A DNA stretch of 64,000 bases. Source: Buchnera aphidicola (Cinara strobi). GTDB lineage: Bacteria > Pseudomonadota > Gammaproteobacteria > Enterobacterales > Enterobacteriaceae. The first letter of the stretch is position 1. Each line of letters starts with the position of its first letter. Where the stretch lies: the NCBI RefSeq assembly GCF_900560745.1, contig NZ_LR025085.1, forward strand, positions 310,001 to 374,000, read 5' to 3'. Of this stretch, positions 8,275-18,659 are shown piece after piece. Position numbers and translations under genes: made by a program. The notes beneath the pieces were generated by a model. It was given only the letters and a program-made list of their open reading frames with translations, was not told the DNA's origin and searched no databases.

Positions 8275-8952
8275 TTAAGAAGATGAATACCATTCAGATA
8301 ATTTACTTTCTATAATAGGCATATTAACCATATTAAACTTAGAAAAACTACATATAATAACATTCATGTGTAAAGATAATAATTTTTTGTATACATTTAA
8401 AACTATTTTTTTTTCTTCTTGTTTAGAAACTTTATCACTTTTTGTTAAAATTATTAAAACAGGAAGTAATCTTTGCTTTATGATTTTCAAAATCAATTGA
8501 TCTATAGGTTTTATAGAGTGACGAATATCAGAAAGTAAAACAACTCCTTTTAAACACTGTCTCTTTTTTAAATAAAAAAATAAACTTTTTGTAAGAGATA
8601 TTTTATTATCACGACCTATTTTAGAATATCCATAACCAGGGAAATCAATGATTCTAAAATCTGAAAAAACGCTAAAAAAATTTATAGTACTAGTACTCCC
8701 TGGAAATTTACTAATACGTGCTAATTTTTTTTTTTTAGTCAAACAATTAATAATACTAGATTTTCCAACATTAGAATAACCTAAAAAAGCAACTTCTATT
8801 CCTAAAAAATCTTTTAAAGTATTAAAGTCAACAATACTTTTTAAAAAAAAGGTTCTATCGAATTTTATATTATTCAAATTTATGTTATCCTTATTAACTA
8901 ATAAATCTATTAATAAATAAAAATAAATATTAACTCTATCTACTATTATCAA
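8275..8952 (-). CDS. engB: Ribosome biogenesis GTPase EngB (YihA)
   Basis: Essential GTPase for 50S subunit assembly. G motifs in order: G1 GYSNVGKSS, G2 region PGSTSTINF, G3 DFPGYGYS, G4 TKSD, and a G5 SFSK-like loop. The adjoining IRHSIKP segment (DIRHPLK in E. coli) is diagnostic. The open frame has about 50 residues before GIEVAF against about 26 in E. coli, so true translation may begin inside; no internal ATG exists to decide this. It is convergent with polA, as in enterobacteria, but without the spf small RNA gene that lies between them in E. coli (only 6 bp remain). Confidence 0.9.
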   Translation of the reverse strand: MIIVDRVNIYFYLLIDLLVNKDNINLNNIKFDRTFFLKSIVDFNTLKDFLGIEVAFLGYSNVGKSSIINCLTKKKKLARISKFPGSTSTINFFSVFSDFRIIDFPGYGYSKIGRDNKISLTKSLFFYLKKRQCLKGVVLLSDIRHSIKPIDQLILKIIKQRLLPVLIILTKSDKVSKQEEKKIVLNVYKKLLSLHMNVIICSFSKFNMVNMPIIESKLSEWYSSS

Positions 8953-9146
8953 TTGTATCCTACAAAATAATATTTTTTAATAGATTGTTAATAAATAAAA
9001 ACAAGTTATATACTAAAAAACTTCTATGAAATTGTCTAAAATAATTCAATTAACTTTTAATAAAATAAATTAAAAAAATGATATTATTTAAAAATTCTTA
9101 TAAATCATTGTATTTTTTATATAACTATTTAAAATTAGGTATTTGT

Positions 9147-10979
9147 ATGAAGAAAATCATCAAAAACATTGCAATTATTGCTCATGTTGATCACGGAAAA
9201 ACAACATTACTCGATCAATTACTGCAGCAATCCGGTACATTTAAACAGCATGAAGAGAAAATCGACAGAATTATGGATTCTCATGAATTAGAAAAAGAAC
9301 GAGGAATTACAATTTCTTCAAAACATACTTCCATCAAATGGAAAAATTATCATATCAATATTATTGATACACCTGGGCATGCAGATTTTGGAGGAGAAGT
9401 AGAGAGAATATTATCTATGGTAGATTCTGTTTTACTCGTAGTAGATGCTTTTGAAGGTCCAATGCCGCAAACAAGATACGTTACAAAAAAATCATTTTTA
9501 TATAAAATTAAACCAATAGTAATAATTAATAAAATGGATCGACCAACAACACGACCAGATTGGGTCATTAACCAAATATTTGATCTATTCGTGAATCTAT
9601 CAGCTAGTGATGAGCAACTTGATTTCCCTGTTATATACACTTCTGCCTTATTAGGAAGATCTGGAAATCAGCCAGATAAAATGAAAAATAGTATGAAACC
9701 ACTTCTAAATGCTATTATTAAATATACTCCAAATCCTATTATATCACAAAAAAAATTTTTTCAAATGCAAATATCACAACTAGATTTTAATAATTATTTT
9801 GGGATGATTGGTATTGGAAAAATACAACAAGGCAATTTAAAAACAGGTCAAAATGTTGCTATCTTAAGAAATAAAAAAAAAATATATATTGGAAAAATTA
9901 ATAATATTTTAAAATTTCAGGGATTAAAAAAAAAAAAAATCAAAAAGGCATATGCAGGTGACATTATTGCAATTACAGGACTACATAACATCTCAATTTC
10001 TGATACTATTTGTGATCCAAATTTTTTACATCCGTTACCAAATTTAAAAATTGATAAACCTACAGTTAAAATGTTTTTTTGCGTCAATCAATCACCCTTT
10101 TGTGGAAAGGAAGGTAAGTATATTACCTCGCGTCAAATTTTAAAACGTTTAAAAAAAGAAACTATAAAAAATATTTCCCTAGAAATATCTGAAACTAAAG
10201 ATTCAAATATTTTTTCTGTTTCAGGTAGAGGAGAATTGCATTTATCAATTTTATTAGAACAATTGCGTAGAGAACAATTTGAAATAGAGGTATCTAGACC
10301 TACTGTTATATTAAAAAATAAAAATAATACTGTAACAGAACCATTTGAAATAGTATTATTAGATGTTGAAAAAAACCATCAGGGAGCGTTAATAAGAAAA
10401 TTAGGTGAATTAAGAGGGGATATTCAGAAAATTACAAATAATGAATACAATAGAATTCAAATTGAATGTATTTTATCTAGTAGATCATTAATTGGTTTTA
10501 GATCAGAGTTCATGAATATGACTTCAGGAAGTGGTACTTTTTTTTCTTCAATTAATCATTACGGACCAATACAAAACAAAACATTTGGACAAAGAAAAAA
10601 TGGAGTACTAATATCTAAAAGTACTGGAACAGCAGTTTCTTTCGCAATTAATAACTTACAAAATAGAGGAAAAATGTTCATTAAACACGGTGAACCGGTT
10701 TATGAAGGACAAATTATTGGAATACACAATAGATCTAATGATTTAACAGTAAATTGCTTAACTGGAAAAAAATTAACAAATATGCGTGCTTCAGGTACCG
10801 ATGAAGCTATTAATCTTATACCGCCAATAAAAGTTACACTAGAATATGCTCTAAATTTTGTTAATGATGATGAATTAATAGAAATTACCCCTCAATCAAT
10901 CAGGTTTAGAAAAATCCACTTAAAAGAAAATGAAAGAAAAAAAAATAAAAAAAATAATCTATATATATCTGAAAAATAA
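9147..10979 (+). CDS. typA: Translational GTPase TypA/BipA
   Basis: EF-G-like ribosome-associated GTPase, 610 aa from the chosen start (E. coli 607). The G domain shows AHVDHGKTTLLDQLLQQSG, RGITISSKHTS, DTPGHADFGGE and NKMDRP. Later come the EF-G-like domains, with SGRGELHLSILLEQLRRE and the TypA-specific C-terminal FIKHGEPVYEGQIIG, and TDEAINLIPP. ATG 9147 gives MKKIIKNIAIIAHVDHGKT, matching the family N-terminus, and has AGGT 6 bases upstream. The same frame opens 23 codons earlier at 9078, but that extension matches nothing in the family. Confidence 0.95.
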   Translation: MKKIIKNIAIIAHVDHGKTTLLDQLLQQSGTFKQHEEKIDRIMDSHELEKERGITISSKHTSIKWKNYHINIIDTPGHADFGGEVERILSMVDSVLLVVDAFEGPMPQTRYVTKKSFLYKIKPIVIINKMDRPTTRPDWVINQIFDLFVNLSASDEQLDFPVIYTSALLGRSGNQPDKMKNSMKPLLNAIIKYTPNPIISQKKFFQMQISQLDFNNYFGMIGIGKIQQGNLKTGQNVAILRNKKKIYIGKINNILKFQGLKKKKIKKAYAGDIIAITGLHNISISDTICDPNFLHPLPNLKIDKPTVKMFFCVNQSPFCGKEGKYITSRQILKRLKKETIKNISLEISETKDSNIFSVSGRGELHLSILLEQLRREQFEIEVSRPTVILKNKNNTVTEPFEIVLLDVEKNHQGALIRKLGELRGDIQKITNNEYNRIQIECILSSRSLIGFRSEFMNMTSGSGTFFSSINHYGPIQNKTFGQRKNGVLISKSTGTAVSFAINNLQNRGKMFIKHGEPVYEGQIIGIHNRSNDLTVNCLTGKKLTNMRASGTDEAINLIPPIKVTLEYALNFVNDDELIEITPQSIRFRKIHLKENERKKNKKNNLYISEK

Positions 10980-11292
10980 TATAACTTAAGCATAAATATT
11001 TTATTATAATCATAATATTTAAAAGAGAATCTTTATAATTAAAAGATTCTTTTTTTATACAAAAAACTTATTTTATTAAATAAAATATCCTAAATTAAAA
11101 ATTTTTTATAAACATTAAAGCTATAATTCATAAACTTACATATATTATATATACAAAAATATATCATCATTTTACATAAAAACTTACTATAAAATAAAAA
11201 TATATTTTCAGAAAAATAATGTTAATCATATATACATGATAAGATATTATTGTAAACATATATTTATTAGAGCTACTTAAAAAATTATTCTT
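10980..11292 (+). other. Convergent intergenic region typA-ygfZ with one terminator
   Basis: 313 bp between two convergent genes. Apart from the intrinsic terminator at 11026-11057 it holds only A/T-rich sequence with no supported gene on either strand. Confidence 0.5.
11026..11057 (+). terminator. typA: Intrinsic terminator after typA
   Basis: AGAATCTTT (11026-11034) pairs with AAAGATTCT (11042-11050) around a 7-base loop and is followed directly by seven T residues. Together these give a canonical Rho-independent terminator on the plus strand, about 45 bp after typA. Confidence 0.8.
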
Positions 11293-12273
11293 TTAAATAT
11301 GATATATTTTAAAAAATAACTCTGGACATGATAATATAGAAAAAATATGCTGTTTATTAAAAAAAATTTTTTTCATACGAACTTGTAATAATGTCTTTTT
11401 TGGATATACGTGTGTCCATGACAATACTATACCAATATTATATTTAAAATTAAATTTATCAGTATACTGTACATGCTCACATATTCTTGGAATATGTAAA
11501 CTGGAATTATTTCCAATTAATGAACAAATAATAAATTTATTTAACTGTTTATTTTCAAACTTACAAAGAAATTCTTGTCCATAATAACAGCCCTTATTAA
11601 AACTAATAGCATTCCATTTTTTTAAATTTAATGTTTGTAGTATAAACCTACCAGAAGTTTTCATTCCTAAAATTGGAAAACCTTCCTCTATATCAAGAGA
11701 AGACCACTGAATAGAATTACTAAATTTAAAACTTCTTTTAATAGAGTTCAAAAAATCAATTGATTCAGTTTGAGGAACTAGAATTAAAAATCTTTCAAAA
11801 ATAAAATTAAATTTCAAAATAATTAAATTTTTAAAAATTAAAATATTTTTTTTATTACTAAAATTGATAGTAAAGATATTCTGTAATAACCCTTTAGTAT
11901 TAAACCCGCATAATCCAAATAAACGAAAATTTTTTTCTTTTGTAATATTAACTTTAGAAAATAAAGAATATTTTTTTAATTCAGTGATATGTTTTTTAAA
12001 TATTTCAGAACGAATAATATAAAAATAACAATTAATATAAGAAAATATTAAAAAAGAAGTCCATACTTTTCCATTAATATTACAATGAGCTCCAATTTTA
12101 TATTCATTATTATGAATTAAATTCATATCTATAGTAAATTGACTATTTAAATATTTTTTTTTATCTGAACCTGTTACACGAACTATACACCATTGATCTA
12201 ATTCCATACATGTAGCAGGTAAATCAGAGCTTAAGTAAATAACTGAATCAACAGAATAATTTGTATTCATCAA
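11293..12273 (-). CDS. ygfZ: Folate-binding Fe-S cluster repair protein YgfZ
   Basis: 326 residues, the same length as E. coli YgfZ. The diagnostic motif KGCYYGQEF (KGCYTGQEM in E. coli) contains the conserved cysteine. Upstream segments WCIVRVTGSDKKKYLNSQ, AHCNINGKVW and ELKKYSLFSKV match the N-terminal folate-binding fold, and SLDIEEGFPIL matches the hinge. The family uses folate to support certain Fe-S enzymes, including MiaB, which is also encoded in this window (16.6 kb). Retention in such a reduced genome suggests that link matters. Confidence 0.93.
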   Translation of the reverse strand: MMNTNYSVDSVIYLSSDLPATCMELDQWCIVRVTGSDKKKYLNSQFTIDMNLIHNNEYKIGAHCNINGKVWTSFLIFSYINCYFYIIRSEIFKKHITELKKYSLFSKVNITKEKNFRLFGLCGFNTKGLLQNIFTINFSNKKNILIFKNLIILKFNFIFERFLILVPQTESIDFLNSIKRSFKFSNSIQWSSLDIEEGFPILGMKTSGRFILQTLNLKKWNAISFNKGCYYGQEFLCKFENKQLNKFIICSLIGNNSSLHIPRICEHVQYTDKFNFKYNIGIVLSWTHVYPKKTLLQVRMKKIFFNKQHIFSILSCPELFFKIYHI

Positions 12274-12426
12274 AAAAATTTCTCCTATAAATATACATAT
12301 ACATAAAGTAATTGATATTTACATCCAAAATATTATATTATTAAAGTTACATAATATATTGTAACACTTAAATATATTTTAATTACAATTAAACTAAAAA
12401 TTATATAAATAAAAAATGAGAAAAAA

Positions 12427-13525
12427 ATGTTAGAATCTTCTATAATTTTCAAAAAAATAAAAAAAATAAAAAATAGAATTAAATTATTAAAGAGGAATCT
12501 TTGAGTATTTTAAAAAAATAAAAAAAATAAATTTAATTAAAAAAAAAATAAAAAAAATAATTTACAAAAATCATCCTAAAAAAATATCAAAGTTATATAA
12601 AGAAAAAAATTTCTTGTTAAAAGAAATAGGAAAAATAAAAAAACTTGATTCAATATTTAAAGATATACAATATTGGATAAAAATTTTTAAAATCGATAGT
12701 GATCAGATCATCATAAACGAAATAATAAAAGAATATAGTAGATTAAAAAAAAATATAAATAAATTAGAAATATATACTATGTTTAAAAATAAATATGATT
12801 CAAATAATTGCTATGTTGACATACAATCTGGTTCTGGAGGTATTGAATCACAGGATTGGACAAAAATATTATTAAAAATGTATATAAAATACACAATAAA
12901 AAGAAGATTTAAAGCAACAATTATTTCAGAATCAATAGGAGAAATAGGGGGTATTAAATCTGTTACACTGAAAATAAAAGGAAAGTTCGCATTTGGATTA
13001 TTTCGAACAGAAACGGGTGTTCATCGTTTAGTAAGAAAAAGTCCATTTGATTCTAGCAAAAAAAGACATACTTCATTTAGCTCTATTTTTGTATATCCTG
13101 AATTAAAAAATGATTTAAAAATTGATATTCAGGAAAAACATTTAAAAATTGATGTATATAAATCTTCAGGAGCGGGTGGGCAACACGTTAACCGAACAGA
13201 ATCAGCTGTCCGTGTCACACACATCCCTACTGGGATAACAACACAATGTCAAAATAATAGATCACAACATAAAAATAAAAATAAAGCTATTAAACAGCTG
13301 AAAGCAAAATTATACAATATAGAAAATAAAAAGAAAAAAATGGAAAAAAAAAAAGTTAACCAAAATAAACCAGATATTAGATGGGGGAATCAAATACGTT
13401 CATATATATTAGATGCCTCTAGAATAAAAGATGTAAGAACGAAAATAGAACGAAAAGATATTCAGAATGTTTTAAACGGTGATTTAAATCAATTCATCGA
13501 TACAAGTTTAAAAATGGGATTTTAA
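12427..13525 (+). CDS. prfB: Peptide chain release factor 2, expressed by programmed +1 frameshift
   Basis: Recognises UGA and UAA stop codons and triggers peptide release. A short first frame starts at ATG 12427 and ends at the in-frame TGA at 12502. The main frame is the +1 frame: join(12427-12501, 12503-13525), 365 aa, exactly the E. coli length. Domains: N-terminal helical domain, codon-recognition SPF tripeptide in RKSPFDSS, and the GGQ peptidyl-hydrolysis motif in SSGAGGQHVNRTESAVR. It is followed by lysS after 7 bp, as in the E. coli prfB-lysS operon. Starting inside the second frame (for example at 12614) would miss the N-terminal domain. Confidence 0.93.
12491..12505 (+). promoter_or_regulatory. 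prfB: prfB programmed +1 frameshift site
   Basis: The sequence AGAGG-AAT-CTT-TGA-G matches the E. coli recoding site AGGGGG-TAT-CTT-TGA-C. The slippery CTT is at 12499-12501, the UGA stop at 12502-12504, and an SD-like AGAGG sits three bases upstream of CTT. Low RF2 lets the ribosome pause at UGA and slip +1, giving autogenous control. The SD-like element is weaker than in E. coli. Confidence 0.9.
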
Positions 13526-13532
13526 AAAAAAT

Positions 13533-15050
13533 ATGTCAAACATGATCCAATCTGAAAAAAAAAATAATTCCTTAAAAAAAGAAATTAACAATCGTAAATA
13601 TAAACTAAAAAAATTACGTACATTAGGTTTTGATTTTCCAAATAAATTTTGTTGTACACATAAAATTAAAGAAATATATTTTACATATCAAAATTATACT
13701 AAAGATGACTTATATAAATTAAATTGTACATCCAATGTTGCTGGAAGAATCACAATAAAAAGAATTTTAGGGAAAGCTTTATTTTTTGTTATAAAAAATA
13801 ACAATTATAATATTCAAATATATATAAAAAGTAATATATTTCCAAAAAACTATTATAAACATTACATAACTGATCTAGACATAGGAGATATTATTGGTGT
13901 ATCTGGCACAATATTTAAAACAAATACATTAGAATTATCTATTTATTGCAAAGAAATACATTTATTAACAAAATCTTTAAGATCTTTACCAGATAAATAT
14001 TATGGATTAAAAAATCAAGAAACTAAATATAGAAAAAGATATTTAGATCTTATTATTAACAATAAAATTACAAAAATTTTTAAAAAAAGATCATTAATCA
14101 TTACGTATATTCGTAAATTTATGAAAAAAGAAAATTTTATAGAAGTTGAAACTCCCATGATGCACCCTATTCCAGGTGGGGCAAACGCAAAACCATTTAT
14201 TACTTATCATAATTCACTAAATGAAAAAATGTTTCTAAGAGTTTCTCCAGAACTTTATTTAAAAAGACTAATTATTGGAGGGTTTGATAAAATTTTTGAA
14301 ATAAATAGGAATTTTAGAAATGAAGGAGTCTCTACTAGACATAATCCTGAATTTACAATGATGGAAGTTTATATGTCTTATAGCAATTATAAAGATATGA
14401 TGAATCTACTAGAAAATTTATTTATTTTTTTAATAAAAAAAATTTCTAATTCATTAATTGTTACATACCACCAACATTCTTTAAATTTTAAAAAACCAAT
14501 TAAAAAAATGACAATGATTCAATCAATTATAAAATTTAATAAAAATATCCATAAATCTGATTTAAGTGATATTAAAAAAATCAAACGAATAACAAAAAAA
14601 CTGAATTTAAACACTACAAATTGCTCATCTCTTGGCGAATTTATTAATTTAATTTTCGAAAAAACAACAGAAAAAAAAATAATACAACCTACATTTATTA
14701 CAGAATACCCCATTGAAGTATCTCCTCTAGCTAAAAGAAAAAAAGATAAAAATAATTTTGCTGAAAGATTTGAATTTTTTATTTCTGGATATGAAATAGC
14801 TAATGGATTCTCTGAATTAAACGACCCTGAAGAACAAAAAAATCGATTTAAAAAACAAGAAATTAAAAAAAAAATAAATAAAGATATATCAGAAAATTTC
14901 TATTATGATAAAGATTATATTACTGCCTTAGAATATGGACTACCCCCTACCTCAGGATTAGGAATCGGTATTGATCGACTAATCATGATTTTAACTAACC
15001 AGAAAAGCATAAAAGATGTAATATTTTTTCCAATTTTAAAAAAACTATAA
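13533..15050 (+). CDS. lysS: Lysyl-tRNA synthetase, class II
   Basis: 505 aa, identical in length to E. coli LysS. An N-terminal OB-fold anticodon-binding domain (around residues 60-150, VAGRITIKRILGKALFF) is followed by the catalytic domain. That domain has motif 1 in the EVETPMMHPIPGGANAKPF region, motif 2 FRNEGVSTRHNPEFTMMEVY, and motif 3 GLGIGIDRLIMIL. YPIEVSPLAKR and EIANGFSELNDP are typical of LysRS. Translation is probably coupled to prfB (7-bp gap). Confidence 0.96.
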   Translation: MSNMIQSEKKNNSLKKEINNRKYKLKKLRTLGFDFPNKFCCTHKIKEIYFTYQNYTKDDLYKLNCTSNVAGRITIKRILGKALFFVIKNNNYNIQIYIKSNIFPKNYYKHYITDLDIGDIIGVSGTIFKTNTLELSIYCKEIHLLTKSLRSLPDKYYGLKNQETKYRKRYLDLIINNKITKIFKKRSLIITYIRKFMKKENFIEVETPMMHPIPGGANAKPFITYHNSLNEKMFLRVSPELYLKRLIIGGFDKIFEINRNFRNEGVSTRHNPEFTMMEVYMSYSNYKDMMNLLENLFIFLIKKISNSLIVTYHQHSLNFKKPIKKMTMIQSIIKFNKNIHKSDLSDIKKIKRITKKLNLNTTNCSSLGEFINLIFEKTTEKKIIQPTFITEYPIEVSPLAKRKKDKNNFAERFEFFISGYEIANGFSELNDPEEQKNRFKKQEIKKKINKDISENFYYDKDYITALEYGLPPTSGLGIGIDRLIMILTNQKSIKDVIFFPILKKL

Positions 15051-15171
15051 TATAATTAAAATTAATAACTCGTTTACTAATATTAAAAATAATTTTTTTT
15101 TTCTATAAAATAATTACTATAAAAATAATGATTTTAAAAAAAAACTTAATAAAAAAATAATGGGAATTAAA

Positions 15172-16425
15172 ATGTCTGATACATTAAAAACGTCTAAGAA
15201 AATGCTCACAAGAAAAAATGTGCTTTATTTAATTAAAAAATATAAAACTCCAATGTGGGTATATAATGAAGATACTATTATCAAACAAATAAAAAAACTA
15301 AAAAAATTTGACATTATTCGATTTGCTCAAAAATCCTGCTCAAATATTCATATTTTAAAATTAATGAGAAATTATAATATAAAAGTTGATGCTGTTTCAT
15401 TAGGAGAAATTGAAAGGGCTTTTCTTGCCGGATATCTTCCAAAAAACAATAATATTGTTTACACATCCGATATTTTAGAAAAATCAGTGCTAAAAAAAGC
15501 AATTCAATATAACATACCTATTAACGCTGGATCCATTGATATGTTAAAAAAAATTGGCAAGAAACGTCCCCAACATCCAGTTTGGATTAGAATCAATCCT
15601 AAATTTGGAGATGGACATCATATTAAAACTAAAACTGGGGGGAAAGATAGTAAACATGGTATATGGAATCCTATGAAAGCTCTTTCAATAATTAAAAAAT
15701 ATCAATTAAATTTAATTGGATTACATATCCATATTGGATCTGGAGTAAATATAAAAAATTTATATCAGGTATGCTCATACATGGAAAAATATGCACTTTT
15801 ATTAAATCAGAAAATAAAATTTATATCCGCAGGAGGGGGATTAAACGTACCTTATAAATCCACAGAAAAAAAAATAGATATTGACAGTTATTTCAACCAA
15901 TGGAACCAAACAAAAAAAATAATTTCTTCTAAATTAAACTGCTCAATTCAACTAGAAATTGAACCGGGGCGATTTTTAGTTGCTCAATCTGGAATTTTAA
16001 TTGCTAAAATATATTCTGTAAAAAAAACTGAAAAAAACACTTTTATACTCTTAAACTCTGGATTTAATGATCTAATGAGACCTATTCTATATGGTAGTTA
16101 TCACAAAATAACAATAATACATCGAAAAATAAATAAAGTAAAAAATCATCCTATAATTAATAGTATCGTAGCTGGACCATTATGTGAATCAGGAGATGTA
16201 TTTACAGTTGATTATAATGGAATGTTACTTCCTAGGAAAATTCCTAAGGTTTCTCCTGGTGATTACATTATTATACATGATACCGGGGCTTATGGAGCTT
16301 CTATGTCATCTACCTATAATAGTAGACCATTGATTCCTGAAATATTATATTCTGATAATACTTTCAAATTAATAAGAAAACGCCAATCAATAAAAGAACT
16401 ATTACAATTAGAGACAATTATTTAA
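15172..16425 (+). CDS. lysA: Diaminopimelate decarboxylase
   Basis: PLP enzyme that makes L-lysine from meso-diaminopimelate, the last step of lysine biosynthesis and part of what symbionts supply to aphid hosts. Fold type III signatures: FAQKSCSNIHILKLM with the PLP lysine, GLHIHIGSG, the phosphate-binding SAGGGLNVPY, EPGRFLVAQSG, and the second-site CESGDVF and HDTGAYGASMSS. The start is taken at ATG 15172 because TGGGA lies 7-8 bases upstream. ATG 15160 is an in-frame alternative that adds four residues. The Asd step of the same pathway is encoded at 22.6-23.7 kb. Confidence 0.94.
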   Translation: MSDTLKTSKKMLTRKNVLYLIKKYKTPMWVYNEDTIIKQIKKLKKFDIIRFAQKSCSNIHILKLMRNYNIKVDAVSLGEIERAFLAGYLPKNNNIVYTSDILEKSVLKKAIQYNIPINAGSIDMLKKIGKKRPQHPVWIRINPKFGDGHHIKTKTGGKDSKHGIWNPMKALSIIKKYQLNLIGLHIHIGSGVNIKNLYQVCSYMEKYALLLNQKIKFISAGGGLNVPYKSTEKKIDIDSYFNQWNQTKKIISSKLNCSIQLEIEPGRFLVAQSGILIAKIYSVKKTEKNTFILLNSGFNDLMRPILYGSYHKITIIHRKINKVKNHPIINSIVAGPLCESGDVFTVDYNGMLLPRKIPKVSPGDYIIIHDTGAYGASMSSTYNSRPLIPEILYSDNTFKLIRKRQSIKELLQLETII

Positions 16426-16557
16426 ACTAAAATTTGTATTTGTATTACACATATTTTTAAAATACATTTAAAAATATATTATTCATTTCTTTTGAAATTC
16501 AAATTTAAAAAAAATAACTTATTTACATTCCACATATTTAATAAAAAAATCTTAATC

Positions 16558-17904
16558 ATGAATATAAAAAACATTAAAAAAAAAATATATATCAAAACTT
16601 GGGGATGTCAAATGAATGAACATGATTCCTCTATTATTAAAAACATATTAATGAGAAAAAAAGAATACATTTTAACAAATAATCCAGAAAATTCTGATAT
16701 TTTTATTTTAAATACATGCTCTATTAGAGAAAAAGCACAGGAAAAATTATTTCATCAATTAGGGAGATGGAAAAAAATTAAAACAAAAAAACCAAATATC
16801 ATAATAGCTGTAGGAGGATGTGTGGCTACCCAGGAAGGGAAAAGAATTTACCAAAGAGCTAAATTTATAAATATTATATTTGGACCACAAACTATACATA
16901 AATTACCAGAACTATTAAAACAAGCATATAAAAATAAAAAAATAATTATTGATATTAACACAAAATCACTACAAAAGTTTAAAAATTCAATTAATACAAA
17001 GATAGACAAAAAATTTACTTCTTTTGTGTCTATTATGGAAGGATGTAATAAATACTGTTCTTTTTGTATCGTTCCTTATACAAGAGGTAAAGAAGTTCAT
17101 AGAAATAATTATGAAATTATATCAGAAATAAAAAAACTTACAAAAATAGGTGTAAAAGAAATCATTTTATTAGGACAAAATGTTAATGCATATAATGTAT
17201 ATGACAATGTATATCAAAAAAAATATAATTTTTCTGATTTATTATATGAAATATCAGAAATACCCAAAATTCATAGAATTCGATACATCACTAGTCATCC
17301 AATGGAATTTAATGACAACCTTATAGAAGCATATAAAAATATTCCACAATTAACTAATTTTTTACACTTACCATTACAAAGTGGTTCAAATAGAATTTTA
17401 AAACTAATGAAAAGAGGTTATACTATAGAACAGTATGAGGAGATCATTAGAAAACTAAAAAATATACGACCTAAAATAAATATTAGTTCTGATTTTATAA
17501 TTGGATTTCCAGGGGAAACAAAAGAAGATTTTCAAAAAACATTAAATATTATTTCAAAAATTAATTTTGATACTAGTTATAGCTTTATTTATTCTAAACG
17601 ACCAGGAACAAGAGCTGCTAAATTAATTGATAATACGCCAATAGAAGAAAAAAAAAAGAGACTAGCAATACTACAAAAAAAAATTATCCAACAATCTTTT
17701 CAATGGAGAAGAAGAATGCTTGGAACAGTTCAGTCAATTATAGTAGAAGGAGTTGCAGGTAATAATATTCAGGAATTACGAGGTCGAACAGAAAATAATA
17801 GAATTGTTCATTTTGAAGGACATCCAAAATTAATTGGAAAATTTATACAATTAAAGATAATTGATATAAACTATAAAACTTATTTAAAAGGAACTATTAT
17901 TTAA
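16558..17904 (+). CDS. miaB: tRNA-2-methylthio-N6-isopentenyladenosine37 synthase MiaB
   Basis: Radical-SAM methylthiotransferase acting at A37 of tRNAs that read UNN codons. The N-terminal UPF0004 domain provides the auxiliary-cluster cysteines in WGCQMNEHDS, LNTCSIREKA and GGCVAT. The radical-SAM CxxxCxxC is in GCNKYCSFCIVPYTRG, followed by LGQNVNAY, HLPLQSGSNRIL and a C-terminal TRAM domain. ATG 16558 gives MNIKNIKKKIYIKTWGCQMN, matching the family. The frame extends 22 codons upstream to a TTG, without homology. The ybeZ (phoH-like) gene between miaB and ybeY in E. coli is absent. Confidence 0.94.
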   Translation: MNIKNIKKKIYIKTWGCQMNEHDSSIIKNILMRKKEYILTNNPENSDIFILNTCSIREKAQEKLFHQLGRWKKIKTKKPNIIIAVGGCVATQEGKRIYQRAKFINIIFGPQTIHKLPELLKQAYKNKKIIIDINTKSLQKFKNSINTKIDKKFTSFVSIMEGCNKYCSFCIVPYTRGKEVHRNNYEIISEIKKLTKIGVKEIILLGQNVNAYNVYDNVYQKKYNFSDLLYEISEIPKIHRIRYITSHPMEFNDNLIEAYKNIPQLTNFLHLPLQSGSNRILKLMKRGYTIEQYEEIIRKLKNIRPKINISSDFIIGFPGETKEDFQKTLNIISKINFDTSYSFIYSKRPGTRAAKLIDNTPIEEKKKRLAILQKKIIQQSFQWRRRMLGTVQSIIVEGVAGNNIQELRGRTENNRIVHFEGHPKLIGKFIQLKIIDINYKTYLKGTII

Positions 17905-17970
17905 TTAATAATTAAATATCTAATCATTTTATTAATTATTAATAAAATATAAATAATAAAAATCTATAAT

Positions 17971-18429
17971 ATGAAAATATTCATTCAAATTGCATGCAAA
18001 AAAACATTTTTTTTTCCAAAAAAAAAGTTTTTTTTATTATGGTTAAAAACTATTTTTAAAAAAAAAAAAATAGAAACCACTATTAGATTAGTTTCTATTA
18101 AAGAAATAAGATGTTTAAATAAAAAATATAGAAGTAAAAATATTCCCACTAATGTATTATCTTTCCCTTCTACAAAAACAATTAATCAAAAACATCATTT
18201 TCCATTCTACATAGGAGATATTATTTTATGTCCCCCGTATATCAATAAAGAAGCATTATTTTTAAAAAAAAAAAAAATAGAACATTGGGCTCATATAGTA
18301 ATTCATTCTACATTACATTTGTTACATTATGAACATAATAATGATATTTCAAAAAAAAAAATGCAAAAAATCGAAAAAAAAATTATGTTAAAATTAAATT
18401 ATAACAACCCATATTCTTATAATTTCTAA
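17971..18429 (+). CDS. ybeY: Endoribonuclease YbeY (rRNA maturation and quality control)
   Basis: 152 aa (E. coli 155). The metal-binding motif HSTLHLLHYEH supplies three histidines (HGSLHLLGYDH in E. coli), preceded by IGDIILCPPYI and TNVLSFP. The family takes part in 16S rRNA 3'-end processing and 70S quality control. It directly follows miaB on the same strand, a conserved enterobacterial neighbourhood. The N-terminal third is very Phe/Lys-rich and diverged. Confidence 0.92.
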   Translation: MKIFIQIACKKTFFFPKKKFFLLWLKTIFKKKKIETTIRLVSIKEIRCLNKKYRSKNIPTNVLSFPSTKTINQKHHFPFYIGDIILCPPYINKEALFLKKKKIEHWAHIVIHSTLHLLHYEHNNDISKKKMQKIEKKIMLKLNYNNPYSYNF

Positions 18430-18659
18430 TAAAAAATAAAAATAATATTAACTCAGCTGTAAAACACAGAATCTAAAATCATTTAATTAAAAATAATTTT
18501 ACTAAAAAATAAAATTTACTCTATTAATATAAGAAATTTATATATTAAAATTAAATAATTTTATTTTTAATAAAATTATTTTTTAATAAAAAAAATATTT
18601 AAAAATAAAATAGTATATATTTTTACTGTAATAAAAAGAAAATACTATAAAGGATAAAA

